DNA from: an uncultured Bacilli bacterium
GTDB lineage: Bacteria > Bacillota_I > Bacilli_A > RF39 > UBA660
Reading direction: 5' to 3'
Assembly: GCA_947623975.1 (NCBI GenBank)
Contig: CANQHY010000001.1
Coordinates: forward strand, 1 to 39,167
DNA length: 39,167 nucleotides
Shown here in pieces: positions 17,422 through 27,295 of the stretch. The position numbers were made by a program, and so were the translations under genes. Below the pieces are notes generated by a model. It did no database searches, was not told where the DNA came from, and saw only the letters and a list, made by a program, of their open reading frames with translations. Position 1 is the stretch's first letter. Every line of letters begins with the position of its first letter.

Positions 17422-17858
17422 ATATAATGTAGATAACCTAATAATAACGGAAAAATCGATGTAAAAGTTGTAGCTTGTTATGATAAGAAATTTGTGATGT
17501 ACTTTTAGTTGTATGATTTTAAATAATGTTCGATTTATTTTTTATAAGATTATTTATTTAAAAAGATTCGAGTTTTATTTTTCATAACTTATCAAGACAT
17601 TTACAATAATAGATATTAGAAATAAAGAATAAATAATATTTGAAAAAAATTGTAATACATTACCATGGAGTATGTTTTGCGTTGGAGTAATGGAAATTTA
17701 TAAATTAATGTCAGTAATTATATAACTCTTTAGGAATCTATAAGTCACGAAATAATTTTAGTAATGAATCCCTTACGTTAAATACAAAGAATTGTGAATT
17801 TGTTAATTGAATTATAGATTATTTGCATTAATTTTTACTATAAAGAAATGAGGATTTT
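17422..17858. other. Long AT-rich non-coding gap within the polysaccharide locus
   Basis: There is no open frame with an RBS. TATAAT at 17423-17428 with TTGTTA 18 nt upstream is a possible promoter but overlaps the preceding terminator. Around 17655-17700 the base composition rises (ACATTACCATGGAG…GCGTTGGAG) and short frames can be read, as in decayed coding sequence, but I cannot match them. It may be an untranslated leader, the scar of a lost gene, or a recombination junction between fixed and variable parts of the locus. Confidence 0.4.
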
Positions 17859-18950
17859 ATGAAAAAGATAGTAATGATACTTGCCAACGATACGACATAT
17901 ACTTATAACTTAAGAGAAGCTTTAATAAAGGAGCTGGTAAAAAGAAAATATGACGTATACGTTGTCGCTGAAATCTTGAATTTTAAAGAAGAATTAGAAA
18001 ATATTGGATGTAGGGTAATTGATATAAAAATAGGTAGGCATAGCACTAATCCATTTTCGGATTTTCAATTGTTGAAAAAATATAAATCTTTGTTAAAGGG
18101 AATAAAGCCAGATTTAGTGTTGTCTTATAATATAAAGCCCAATATATATGGTGGAATTGCTTGTGCTAAGTATAAAATAAAATTTATGCCAAATATTACA
18201 GGATTGGGAACAGCATTGGAATACCCTGGTATAATGCAAAAAATAACTATAGCACTAAGTAGGGTTGGATTAAGAAAAGCAGATACAGTTTTTTTTCAAA
18301 ATTCTGATAATAAACAATTTTTCTTAGAAAAAAAAATTTTGTCTAAAAATACTAAAATTGTACTTTTGCCTGGTTCTGGTGTAGATCTTGTTAAACATAA
18401 AATTTTAAGCTACCCACATGGTAAAGTTGTGAATTTTTTATTTGTTGCAAGGATAATGAAAGATAAAGGAATAGACATTTATCTAGAAACAGCAAAAGCT
18501 ATAAAAAAGAAATATCCAAATACAGAATTTCATATTTGTGGATATTGTGATGATGATAATTATAAAAAAATATTAAGAGAATTTGAGAAAGAAAAGTTGA
18601 TAATTTATCATGGCGAACAAAAAGATATGATTCCTTTTTTTGAAATGACTAATTGCGTTATTCATCCGTCTTATTATCCTGAGGGAATGTCAAATGTTTT
18701 GTTAGAAGCAGCAGCACATGCTAGACCGATAATTTGTACGAATAGAAGCGGATGTCGTGAGACAGTTGACGATGGGATTACAGGTTTCATTGTTCCAGTT
18801 AAAAATAAAGATGCTATTATTGAAGCTGTTGAAAAAATAATCAATATGTCAAATAAAAAACGTGAACTTATGGGGTTAAATGGGCGAAAAAAAATAGAAA
18901 GAGAATTTGATAGAAATATTGTTGTCGAAAAATATATGGAAAATTTATAA
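17859..18950 (+). CDS. Glycosyltransferase family 4 (PglA/WbpT-like)
   Basis: A 363-aa GT-B retaining glycosyltransferase that would add the second or later sugar to the lipid-linked repeat unit. The N-terminal Rossmann domain opens MKKIVMILANDTTYTYNLREALI; the C-terminal nucleotide-sugar domain has RIMKDKGIDIYLE, YHGEQKDM, and the GT4 motif EGMSNVLLE followed by SGCRETVDDGITG. This block is close to PglA-type N-acetylgalactosaminyltransferases and S. aureus-type capsule transferases, but the sugar is not determinable. Start ATG has TGAGGA 4 nt upstream. It is the first gene of a tightly packed run through to 28345; an A/T hairpin (GAAAAAAT/ATTTTTTC) follows its stop and may attenuate. Confidence 0.9.
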   Translation: MKKIVMILANDTTYTYNLREALIKELVKRKYDVYVVAEILNFKEELENIGCRVIDIKIGRHSTNPFSDFQLLKKYKSLLKGIKPDLVLSYNIKPNIYGGIACAKYKIKFMPNITGLGTALEYPGIMQKITIALSRVGLRKADTVFFQNSDNKQFFLEKKILSKNTKIVLLPGSGVDLVKHKILSYPHGKVVNFLFVARIMKDKGIDIYLETAKAIKKKYPNTEFHICGYCDDDNYKKILREFEKEKLIIYHGEQKDMIPFFEMTNCVIHPSYYPEGMSNVLLEAAAHARPIICTNRSGCRETVDDGITGFIVPVKNKDAIIEAVEKIINMSNKKRELMGLNGRKKIEREFDRNIVVEKYMENL

Positions 18951-19013
18951 GAAAAAATATAAAATATTAATTTTTTCTGTGTATTATTGAATAAAAGCAA
19001 AGGAGTAAAGAAA

Positions 19014-20114
19014 GTGAAAAATAAGAAAAGGACTATTATATATATTGGCGGTTTCGAATTGCCGGATAAAAATGCTGCTGCTCATCGTGTACGAACAAAT
19101 GCAAAAATATTAAAAAAACTTGGTAGAAAAGTTGTGTATATAGGTGTTAATAGAGAAAACAAAACAAAAATCTTTATAGATGGTAATGATGAAGCATTTT
19201 GCATAAAATATCCTAAAACAAAAAAAGAATGGATTAATTATTTATCAAATCCTCAAGAATACATTCAAATAATAGAAAAATATGATAATGTTGAATCAAT
19301 AATATTGTATAATTTTCAAGCAGTTATTATGAACAAATTAATTAGATACTGTAAGAAGCACGACATTAAAATTTATAGCGATGTTACAGAGTGGTATTCA
19401 GCAAACGGTCATGGATTTATTTATAAGGTGTTAAAAGGATTTGATACGTGGTTTAGAATGAGGGTTTTAAATAGAAAAGTTGATGGATTAATTTTAGTTA
19501 GTAAATATTTGATGAGTTATTATAAAGATGTTAATAATAGAATATATTTGCCAATATTAACTGATTTAAATGATATTAAGTGGCTAAATGATTATAAGAA
19601 ATCCCATAATAAACTTATGCTGGTATATGCTGGAAATCCAGGAAAAAAAGATGAAATAAAAATTTTAATAAATGCTATACAACAAGTAAAAAGACCTTAT
19701 CATTTGGATATTGTAGGAATTTCAGAAGAAGAATATTTTAAAAATTATAACATCGAGAAAATTTCGTTCGATAGTAGTAAGATAGAATTTCATGGCAGAT
19801 TATGTCACAATGATGCATTGAATTTTATAAAAAAGGCAAATTATAGTATTTTTTTTAGAGAAAATAATAGAGTAACCAAGGCAGGATTCCCAACTAAGTT
19901 TGTAGAAGCAATTTCTTGTAAAACACCAGTTATTACTAACAAATCTAGTAACATAAATGATTACTTTAACGGAAAAAATGGATTGTGTATTGATTCTATT
20001 GATGTTGATGAAATTTCTAGAGCTATTGAAAGAATTCCCTATGAATGTGATACAAATGAAAGTGTATTTGATTATAATAATTATATTGACCAAGTCGCTA
20101 ATTTAATTAAATAA
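19014..20114 (+). CDS. Glycosyltransferase, GT-B fold (family 4-like)
   Basis: 366 aa from GTG 19014, which has AAAGGAG 8 nt upstream; an in-frame TTG at 18987 is less likely. The N-terminus (IIYIGGFELPDKNAAAHRVRTNAK) is typical of GT4-like enzymes that start with a G-rich acceptor-binding loop; the C-terminal half has KLMLVYAGNPGKKDEI, IEFHGRLCHNDALNFI and FPTKFVEAISCKTPVITN, where the conserved nucleotide-sugar glutamate falls. There is no membrane segment. Donor and acceptor are unknown. It lies between the PglA-like transferase and Wzy in the same direction, so it should build the same repeat unit. Confidence 0.85.
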   Translation: MKNKKRTIIYIGGFELPDKNAAAHRVRTNAKILKKLGRKVVYIGVNRENKTKIFIDGNDEAFCIKYPKTKKEWINYLSNPQEYIQIIEKYDNVESIILYNFQAVIMNKLIRYCKKHDIKIYSDVTEWYSANGHGFIYKVLKGFDTWFRMRVLNRKVDGLILVSKYLMSYYKDVNNRIYLPILTDLNDIKWLNDYKKSHNKLMLVYAGNPGKKDEIKILINAIQQVKRPYHLDIVGISEEEYFKNYNIEKISFDSSKIEFHGRLCHNDALNFIKKANYSIFFRENNRVTKAGFPTKFVEAISCKTPVITNKSSNINDYFNGKNGLCIDSIDVDEISRAIERIPYECDTNESVFDYNNYIDQVANLIK

Positions 20115-20131
20115 AACGGGGTGTAACGTTA

Positions 20132-21406
20132 ATGACTGAATTAAAAGAAAAAACAAATTTTTTAACTATTGTTATAGCTGTTATATTAATATTAATTGGT
20201 CAAGTTGCAGCGATATATCATGCAAATAATATCATACTAATATCGTTTGTTATTTCAATTTTATATACAGCACTTTGTAATAAAAAGGAAATAATATTAC
20301 TATTAATGTTGACGATAGCACCAAATAGGCTTTTGACTTATGGGTCAATGTCGGTTCCTTCGTTAATAATGATTGTGGGGGTTTTAAGAGGGATTAGCAC
20401 AAATTATAACCTTAATAAGAAGATTGTGTCTTTTGCTGTATTATTAGTTTTATATTCTAGTTTTTTAATTTTTATGGAATCTAATCAATTCTTTTCTTCA
20501 ATAAAAATTGTAATCATGATTATATTTTATGATATGTATACTAAAAATGATGCATTAAAAATAATGTATGAAAAAATTGTTAAATATTGCTCATTAGGAT
20601 GTATAATATCTGCTTTCTTTTCTTTTTTGTTTAATCCTAGTTTTTTAAAGGAAGCTTCTAGGTTTGGATTGACGGAAAGTGGAGAGAATGTATTGGGTAT
20701 ATTATGTGCAATATTAATATTAAACTTTATTTGTTTAAACTTAGATTCAAATCATAAACACAAGAAATACAATTTTATTAATATTGTTATTTTGTTGGTA
20801 ATCGGATTATTTACTGGATCGAGAAGCTTTTTATTAATACTTGCAGTTGGAGGATTGTTTATTTTATTTTATTTATTAAGTAAATTAAAGTTAAATCAGA
20901 TCTTAAAACTATTGCTAATTGTATTTATAGTCGGCATTACCTTTTTTATGCTGTATGAAACGAACTCATATATCAATCAGTATTTTACCAATCTATTGCA
21001 TAGAATGGATAAACTTCAAAATACAGATATTTCGAATGGAAGATACGAACTTTGGAAAGAGTATATCAAAGTATTTAAAGAAAAACCTTATTATTTATGG
21101 TTTGGTAATTTGAATTACATTAAATATGGTTTAGAATTTGTTGCTCATAATATGATTATAGAACAACTTGCTGCTTATGGAATAGTTGGATCGATTATAA
21201 TTACAGCGTTATATACCACTTTTTTTAAAAAGATAAAAAAAGAAAATTTTTGTAAACCATTTTTTTCTGAAAGGTATGCACCGTTAGTTGCATTTTTTGC
21301 TGGTGAGATGGTATCACATTCTATTGTTGGCATTACCCAAACAACTTTGCTATATATTTGTGTTCTGTCAATATATACTGGAACTAAACAAAAAGGAGGA
21401 AAATAG
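20132..21406 (+). CDS. wzy: Polysaccharide polymerase (Wzy/O-antigen polymerase-like)
   Basis: 424 aa with about ten to twelve membrane helices and few charged residues outside loops. A large loop before the last helices contains NGRYELWKEYIKVFKEKPYYLWFG, and GLFTGSRSFLLILAVGG sits mid-protein; both are typical of Wzy/O-antigen ligase proteins (GSR and the NGR-W loop). It would join repeat units at the outer membrane face. Wzy proteins are highly variable, so the call depends on topology, these motifs and the position among capsule genes. RBS GGGGTG precedes the ATG; the stop codon directly abuts the next ATG. Confidence 0.83.
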   Translation: MTELKEKTNFLTIVIAVILILIGQVAAIYHANNIILISFVISILYTALCNKKEIILLLMLTIAPNRLLTYGSMSVPSLIMIVGVLRGISTNYNLNKKIVSFAVLLVLYSSFLIFMESNQFFSSIKIVIMIIFYDMYTKNDALKIMYEKIVKYCSLGCIISAFFSFLFNPSFLKEASRFGLTESGENVLGILCAILILNFICLNLDSNHKHKKYNFINIVILLVIGLFTGSRSFLLILAVGGLFILFYLLSKLKLNQILKLLLIVFIVGITFFMLYETNSYINQYFTNLLHRMDKLQNTDISNGRYELWKEYIKVFKEKPYYLWFGNLNYIKYGLEFVAHNMIIEQLAAYGIVGSIIITALYTTFFKKIKKENFCKPFFSERYAPLVAFFAGEMVSHSIVGITQTTLLYICVLSIYTGTKQKGGK

Positions 21407-22672
21407 ATGAAAGTATTGTGGGTAACCTCCCAAATTCTTCCACTAGTCGCAAATGAATTAGATGTAAAAACTAGTGGTTTTGGTGGATGGGTTATGAATA
21501 TGCTCTGTGAACTAGACAAAAAAAAAGATATTGAAATAGGAATTGTTATGGTATCTGATAAAGTAAAAGAAATAAAAACAATAAAAGTTGATAGATTCAT
21601 TTGCTATGTTGCACCAGAATATGGGAAAAAGAACATAAAAGATGAATATAGAGATGAAATATTAAACAGATTTATACCAGACATAATACATATTGAGGGA
21701 AACGAGTTTGGTATACAAAATAAGTTCTCCAAAGTCAAAAAATATCCTGTTTTAGTTTCATTGCAAGGAATTTTATCTGGTTATGAACCTTATCAGTATG
21801 GAGAAATACAGATTTCTGATCATTTATTCAACATATTTGATAAACATTTTCTACCATCATGGACAATTTTCTTTAGGAAAAAATTTAGGTTTAATAAAAG
21901 ATTGGCGATAGAAAATGAAACCATATCTAATGCTAATTATTTAACAGGAAGAACATTTTGGGATAGAGCACATAGTTATTGGTTAAATTCACGTGCTTAT
22001 TATTTTGAATGTAATAGAATTTTAAGACCAGTTTTTTATAGCGAAACTTGGGATATAAACGAAATAGAAGAGAAAACTTTATTTGTCGGAAATGGTTATT
22101 CGCCATTGAAAGGTTTGCATTTTGTACTTGAGGCTGTTAATCTTCTTAAAAAAGAATATAAAAATATAAAGTTATACGTTGCTGGAAATTGCCCAGTAGT
22201 AGAAAAAAACAAAATATCATTACACAAGTTTGGGTATAGTATGTATATTAAACAATTAATAAAAAAATATGATTTAGAAAAACAAGTGATTTTTACTGGT
22301 TCTTTGAATGGTGAAGAAATGGTTAAAGTTATGAAAAAGTGCAACATATATGTATTACCATCACTGATTGAAAACAGTCCAAATACGTTAGGCGAAGCTA
22401 TGATTTTGGGAATGCCATGCGTTTCTGCATATACAGGTGGTGCATCTCAAATGGCAATTGACGAGAAAGAGTGCCTTTTTTATCGCGCAAACGACCCTAA
22501 TTTGTTGGCATGGCAGGTAAAAAGGTTATTTGATGATAAAAATCTTGCAATTAAAATAGGCGAAAATGCTAAAAAGCACGCTCGAATTACACATAATGCT
22601 GAAGAAAATTGCAAAAAATTAATAGAAGGTTATAATAAGATATTGGAGAATAGTAAGTCTAATGAAAAATAA
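21407..22672 (+). CDS. Glycosyltransferase family 4
   Basis: 421-aa GT-B enzyme. N-terminal: MKVLWVTSQILP and GGWVMNML, as in synthase-like GT4 proteins; middle: IIHIEGNEFG and PVLVSLQGILSGYEPY; C-terminal: FVGNGYSPLKGLHFVLEAV, VIFTGSLNGEEM and PSLIENSPNTLGEAMILGMPCVSAYTGG, in which ENSPNTLGE is the catalytic nucleotide-sugar-binding motif. Start ATG follows the previous TAG without a gap, with AAAGGAGG ahead. It overlaps the flippase gene by 11 nt, so translation is coupled. Third transferase of the locus; donor unknown. Confidence 0.9.
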   Translation: MKVLWVTSQILPLVANELDVKTSGFGGWVMNMLCELDKKKDIEIGIVMVSDKVKEIKTIKVDRFICYVAPEYGKKNIKDEYRDEILNRFIPDIIHIEGNEFGIQNKFSKVKKYPVLVSLQGILSGYEPYQYGEIQISDHLFNIFDKHFLPSWTIFFRKKFRFNKRLAIENETISNANYLTGRTFWDRAHSYWLNSRAYYFECNRILRPVFYSETWDINEIEEKTLFVGNGYSPLKGLHFVLEAVNLLKKEYKNIKLYVAGNCPVVEKNKISLHKFGYSMYIKQLIKKYDLEKQVIFTGSLNGEEMVKVMKKCNIYVLPSLIENSPNTLGEAMILGMPCVSAYTGGASQMAIDEKECLFYRANDPNLLAWQVKRLFDDKNLAIKIGENAKKHARITHNAEENCKKLIEGYNKILENSKSNEK

Positions 22673-23867
22673 TAAAACGTTAAAAATGTATATAAAAACA
22701 ATTTTATATAAATTGATATGTGTATTGGTTGGCTTCCTTAATTCGATATTAATTAATAGGAGTTTGGGTGTTGCATTAAGAGGAGAATATACATCAATTA
22801 CAAATTGGGCAAGTTTAATTCAACTTTTTTTAAATCTTGGTATTGGTACAATTTATCCATCAATAAAAAGGGAAAACAATGAGGAAGCAAAAAGTATAAT
22901 CTCAACCTTATTATACATGGTAGGTATCATGTATTTGGTGTTAATTATAATTTTATTTCCTTTCTTATCAACAAAAGTGAGATATATAGCAATTTTGTCA
23001 TACTTACTAACATTAGAAAACATTATTTTATTTGTAGCTATAGTCGAGGATGTTTCAAAAAAGAATTTTATCAATATAATTACTTCTATTTTGCATACCG
23101 TGGTTCTATTTATCATATATTATTCTTTTAAAAGAAATTTAGATATGATAATTTTAGCTGTTTTTTTAGATCATATTTTGTTATCTTTGTTATTGGTTGC
23201 AAATTATAAAATTACTATATTTGATAGAGGAAAAATAAATAAATCTCTTCTTAAATCTATATCCTATCAATCATTTCCTGCTATGTTAATGAATATGTTG
23301 ATGTATTTAAATTATCATGCTGATATTTTGTTTTTAAGTTCAATGACAAAAAATTCTGTACAAGTGGGATTATATGGTACTGCCGTGTCATTAGGGAATA
23401 TGCTTTGGATAATTCCAGATGCTTTTAAAGATATTCTTTATAATAGATCAACAAAAAGAGATAATCCAAAAGAAATTAAAATTGCTATATTAATAAATAT
23501 AGTAATTTGTATATTTGTAATAATTGGGTTTATATTTCTAGGAAAATGGTTTTTGATTACTATGTATGGTGAGGAGTATTTAAATTCATATGGAATAGCA
23601 TTAATAATTTTTATTGGTACAATACCAATGATTTTGTATAAATTGATACATCCAATTTATATTGCAAATGGAAAAACAAGCGTTGTAGTTATCTTACTTT
23701 TAATTGCAGTTATTACCAATATATTGGGTAATATAATTTTAATTCCTCAATTTGAAGGTATTGGAGCTGCCTTATCATCAGTTATTTCGTATTCAATTTG
23801 CGGAATTGCGTTCTATTTGAGATTTGTTAAGGATTATAATAAGAAAAGAGGGAAATTAAATGAATAA
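22662..23867 (+). CDS. wzx: Polysaccharide flippase (Wzx/MOP superfamily)
   Basis: 401 aa with about twelve membrane helices. The N-terminus (LVGFLNSILINRSLGVALRGEYTSITNWASL) is the usual opening of Wzx/RfbX-type proteins, and a late helix pair (TSVVVILLLIAVITNILGNIILIPQFEGIGAALSSV) is typical too. It would flip the undecaprenyl-linked repeat unit outward for Wzy. It starts inside the previous gene (11-nt overlap) and its end overlaps capE by 8 nt. Confidence 0.88.
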   Translation: MKNNKTLKMYIKTILYKLICVLVGFLNSILINRSLGVALRGEYTSITNWASLIQLFLNLGIGTIYPSIKRENNEEAKSIISTLLYMVGIMYLVLIIILFPFLSTKVRYIAILSYLLTLENIILFVAIVEDVSKKNFINIITSILHTVVLFIIYYSFKRNLDMIILAVFLDHILLSLLLVANYKITIFDRGKINKSLLKSISYQSFPAMLMNMLMYLNYHADILFLSSMTKNSVQVGLYGTAVSLGNMLWIIPDAFKDILYNRSTKRDNPKEIKIAILINIVICIFVIIGFIFLGKWFLITMYGEEYLNSYGIALIIFIGTIPMILYKLIHPIYIANGKTSVVVILLLIAVITNILGNIILIPQFEGIGAALSSVISYSICGIAFYLRFVKDYNKKRGKLNE

Positions 23868-24921
23868 TAAAAATATGTTCGATGGAAAAGTATTGATGAT
23901 TACCGGAGGAACTGGATCTTTCGGTAACACTGTATTAAAACATTTTTTAAAAAGCGATATCAAAGAAATAAGAATTTTTTCGAGAGATGAAAAAAAGCAA
24001 GACGATATGAGACACGAACTACAAGCAAAATATCCAGAATATGCAAAAAAAGTAACATTTTATATCGGTGATGTTAGAAATTTACAAAGTGTTAAAGACG
24101 CAATGGTAGGAGTTGATTACATATTTCATGCAGCAGCTTTAAAACAAGTACCTAGTTGTGAATTTTATCCAATGGAAGCTGTAAGAACTAATGTTATCGG
24201 TACTGACAATGTATTGCATGCCGCTATGGAAGAAGGAGTAAAAAGGGTAGTGTGTTTGTCAACAGATAAAGCAGCATATCCAATTAACGCAATGGGACCA
24301 TCAAAAGCTATGATGGAAAAAGTAATATATGCGAATGCTAGAATTTCTGCTAAAAGGGGAGGACCCGTAATTTGTTGTACTAGATATGGGAATGTAATGT
24401 GTTCGAGAGGTAGCGTTATTCCATTATTTATTGATCAAATTAAAAGTGGAAGACCTATTACTATTACAGACCCAAATATGACAAGATTTTTAATGAATTT
24501 AGATGAAGCGGTTGATCTAGTACAATTTGCATTTGAACATGCCAATCCAGGTGATCTTTTTATTCAAAAAGCCGATGCTTCTACAATCGGAGACTTAGCA
24601 AAAGCTGTTCAAAAGTTATTTGGTGATACTGGCACAAATATAATAGGAACTAGGCATGGAGAAAAGTTATACGAAACTCTTATGACGAGAGAAGAAGCCT
24701 TAAGATGCGAGGATATGGGGAATTATTACAGAATTGCAGCCGATACAAGAGATTTGAATTATGATAAATTCGTTGTAAAAGGAACTGTAAAGACTATGGC
24801 TGAAGAATCTTACACTTCTCACAATACTAATAGATTAAACGTAGATGAAACTGTAGATAAGATACTTACAACAGATTATGTCCAAGATGAGTTAAAAAAA
24901 TGGAGAGAAGAGGGAAAATAG
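23860..24921 (+). CDS. capE: UDP-GlcNAc 4,6-dehydratase/5-epimerase (CapE/WbjB/FnlA-like)
   Basis: 353 aa. First step to UDP-N-acetyl-L-fucosamine: 4,6-dehydration of UDP-GlcNAc with C5 (and C3) inversion. Cofactor site TGGTGSFGN near the N-terminus; RIFSRDEKKQDDMRHELQ; HAAALKQVPSCEF; CLSTDKAAYPINAMGPSKAMMEK, where Met replaces the usual Tyr and Lys of SKAMMEK is kept, as in this family; and DPNMTRFLMNLDEAVDL; GTRHGEKLYETL. Start ATG at 23860 has GAGGG 7 nt upstream. The next two genes are capF and capG, giving the complete UDP-L-FucNAc pathway known from S. aureus type 5/8 capsule and Pseudomonas O-antigens. Confidence 0.95.
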   Translation: MNNKNMFDGKVLMITGGTGSFGNTVLKHFLKSDIKEIRIFSRDEKKQDDMRHELQAKYPEYAKKVTFYIGDVRNLQSVKDAMVGVDYIFHAAALKQVPSCEFYPMEAVRTNVIGTDNVLHAAMEEGVKRVVCLSTDKAAYPINAMGPSKAMMEKVIYANARISAKRGGPVICCTRYGNVMCSRGSVIPLFIDQIKSGRPITITDPNMTRFLMNLDEAVDLVQFAFEHANPGDLFIQKADASTIGDLAKAVQKLFGDTGTNIIGTRHGEKLYETLMTREEALRCEDMGNYYRIAADTRDLNYDKFVVKGTVKTMAEESYTSHNTNRLNVDETVDKILTTDYVQDELKKWREEGK

Positions 24922-24948
24922 TTTATAATAATTAATTGAGGTATGAGT

Positions 24949-26106
24949 ATGAAAATATTGGTAACTGGTTCAAGTGGATTTGTTGGTAAAAATTTAGTTG
25001 AAACATTAAAAAATATTAGAGATAAAAAAGATAAAACAAGGTTAAACCTAAGTATAGAAGAAATATATGAGTTTGATAAAGATACAAGTTATAATTTATT
25101 GGATGAATATTGCTCTAAATGCGATTTTGTGTTTAATCTAGCTGGAGTTAATAGACCACGAGACCAAAAAGATTTTGATTTTAATTTTAATTTTGTTGAA
25201 ATTCTTCTGAATATGTTGAAAAAACACAATAATAAATGTTCAATAATGTTGTCTTCATCTATTCAAGCCAAACTTGATAATGATTACGGTAAAAGTAAGC
25301 TAGAAGGGGAAAAAATATTGTTTGATTATGCTAAAAATAATAATGTTAATGTTTTTGTTTACAGATTCCCAAATTTGTTTGGAAAATGGTGTAAACCAAA
25401 TTACAATAGTGTGATTGCCACTTGGTGCTATAATTATGCAAATAATTTGGCAATAAAGGTAAATAACCCAGATACAGAATTAGAATTATGTTATATTGAC
25501 GACGTTATAGAGGAAATGCTTGATGCTTTGGATGGAAATGCACATAAAAAAAATGAATATTGCTATGTTCCGATAACTTACAAGATAACGTTAAAGAGAA
25601 TCGTAGAAATTCTCAATTCTTTTAAAGAACAACCGTCTACTTTAATAATACCAGAAATTCCCAATAATTCTTTTGAAAAAAAATTATATTCAACATATCT
25701 GTCATATTTGCCAAAAGATAAAGTTAAATTTCCACTCAAGTGTAATGTAGATGATAGAGGTAGTTTTACAGAATTACTAAAGACTATTAATAATGGACAG
25801 TTTTCTGTTAATATAAGTAAACCTGGGATTACCAAAGGGCAACATTGGCATCATTCAAAATGGGAAATTTTCATTGTAGTTAAAGGAAGTGCTTTGATAC
25901 AAGAACGTAAAATAGGTACTGATGAAATAATAGAATTTTATGTTAGTGATAAAAAAATAGAGGCAGTTCAAATGTTACCAGGTTATACACACAATATAAT
26001 TAATTTGTCTAATACAGAAGATTTAATAACATTGATGTGGGCTAACGAGTTGTTTGATTACAATAAACCTGATACATATAGTGAGGAGGTAAAAAATGAG
26101 CATTAA
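24949..26106 (+). CDS. capF: CapF-type reductase with C-terminal cupin
   Basis: 385 aa from ATG 24949 (TTGAGG about 7 nt upstream; an ATG at 24943 is too close). Second step: NADPH-dependent reduction of the 4-keto sugar to UDP-N-acetyl-6-deoxy-L-talosamine. N-terminal Rossmann domain (ILVTGSSGFVGKNL, FNLAGVNRPRD, SSSIQAKLDNDYGKSKLEGE: Y-x3-K active site). The C-terminal cupin has GQHWHHSKWEIFIVVKG and MLPGYTHNIINL, the Zn-binding histidines of CapF. WANELFDYNKPDTYSEEV is its usual end. It overlaps capG by 11 nt, a coupled pair. Confidence 0.94.
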   Translation: MKILVTGSSGFVGKNLVETLKNIRDKKDKTRLNLSIEEIYEFDKDTSYNLLDEYCSKCDFVFNLAGVNRPRDQKDFDFNFNFVEILLNMLKKHNNKCSIMLSSSIQAKLDNDYGKSKLEGEKILFDYAKNNNVNVFVYRFPNLFGKWCKPNYNSVIATWCYNYANNLAIKVNNPDTELELCYIDDVIEEMLDALDGNAHKKNEYCYVPITYKITLKRIVEILNSFKEQPSTLIIPEIPNNSFEKKLYSTYLSYLPKDKVKFPLKCNVDDRGSFTELLKTINNGQFSVNISKPGITKGQHWHHSKWEIFIVVKGSALIQERKIGTDEIIEFYVSDKKIEAVQMLPGYTHNIINLSNTEDLITLMWANELFDYNKPDTYSEEVKNEH

Positions 26107-27286
26107 AGCAGATTACACGGATATTAAATGGAAAGAAAATAATAAATTGAAATTATTAATTATAGTAGGAACAAGACCAGAGATAATTAGACTTTCGGCA
26201 GTTATTACAAAATGTAGAAAATATTTTGATTGTATTTTAGCTCATACTGGTCAAAACTACGATTATAATTTAAATGAAATTTTCTTTAAAGATTTGAGGA
26301 TTGATAATCCGGAAGTGTATATGGATACTGTTGGTAGCGATTTAGGCGAGACTATTGGTAATATTATTAGTTGCTCTTATAAACTAATGAGCCAAATTAA
26401 ACCAGATGCATTATTGGTACTTGGTGATACTAATAGTTGTTTAAGTGCTATAAGTGCTAAGAGATTACATATACCAATATTCCATATGGAAGCAGGTAAT
26501 AGGTGCAAAGACGAATGTTTACCAGAAGAAACTAATAGAAGAATAGTAGATATTATTTCTGATGTGAATTTAGCTTACTCAGAACATGCAAGAAAGTATT
26601 TACATGAATGTGGTCTACCTAAGGAGAGAGTATATGTTACAGGTTCTCCAATGGCTGAAGTATTACAAAATAATTTAGATGATATTAAGAAAAGTGATAT
26701 ATTAAATAAATTAAATTTAAAGAAAAATAATTATATTTTATTATCTGCTCATAGAGAAGAGAATATAGATACTAAAGAAAACTTTGAAAGTTTATTTAAC
26801 GCTATTAATAAGATAGCTGAGAAATATGATATGCCAATATTATATTCATGTCATCCTAGAAGTAGAAAGAGATTGGAATCTAGTGGTTTTAAATTAGATA
26901 AAAGAGTAGTAATGCATGAACCTTTAGGCTTTCATGATTACAATAATTTACAGATGAATGCTTTTTGTGTAATAAGTGATTCTGGAACTTTACCAGAAGA
27001 ATCAAGTTTTTATATGAGTATAGGAAAACCAATATCAGCAGTATGCATAAGAACTTCAACGGAAAGACCAGAAGCATTGGATAAAGCAAGTTTTATATTA
27101 GCAGGCATTGATGAAAAAAGCCTTCTTCAATCAGTTGAGACTGCTGTAGAAATGACAAATCACAATGAGTTTGGAGTCCCAGTACCGGACTATGTTGACA
27201 GAAATGTGTCAACTAAAGTTGTTAAAATTATTCAAAGTTATACTGGAATTGTAAATAAAATTGTTTGGCGAAAAGATAGATGTTAA
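26096..27286 (+). CDS. capG: Non-hydrolysing UDP-sugar 2-epimerase, CapG-type
   Basis: 396 aa. Third step: C2 epimerisation giving UDP-N-acetyl-L-fucosamine. Family motifs: VGTRPEIIRLSAVITK, HTGQNYDYNLNEIFFKDL, LGDTNSCLSAISAKRL, FHMEAGNRCKDECLPEETNRR, SAHREENIDT, HPRSRKRLE and SDSGTLPEESSF. WecB (UDP-GlcNAc 2-epimerase) shares these motifs, but the position straight after capE and capF and the DEC-PEE residues favour CapG. GAGGAGG precedes the ATG, and it starts within capF's last codons. Confidence 0.92.
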   Translation: MSIKADYTDIKWKENNKLKLLIIVGTRPEIIRLSAVITKCRKYFDCILAHTGQNYDYNLNEIFFKDLRIDNPEVYMDTVGSDLGETIGNIISCSYKLMSQIKPDALLVLGDTNSCLSAISAKRLHIPIFHMEAGNRCKDECLPEETNRRIVDIISDVNLAYSEHARKYLHECGLPKERVYVTGSPMAEVLQNNLDDIKKSDILNKLNLKKNNYILLSAHREENIDTKENFESLFNAINKIAEKYDMPILYSCHPRSRKRLESSGFKLDKRVVMHEPLGFHDYNNLQMNAFCVISDSGTLPEESSFYMSIGKPISAVCIRTSTERPEALDKASFILAGIDEKSLLQSVETAVEMTNHNEFGVPVPDYVDRNVSTKVVKIIQSYTGIVNKIVWRKDRC

Positions 27287-27295
27287 GGTGATATT

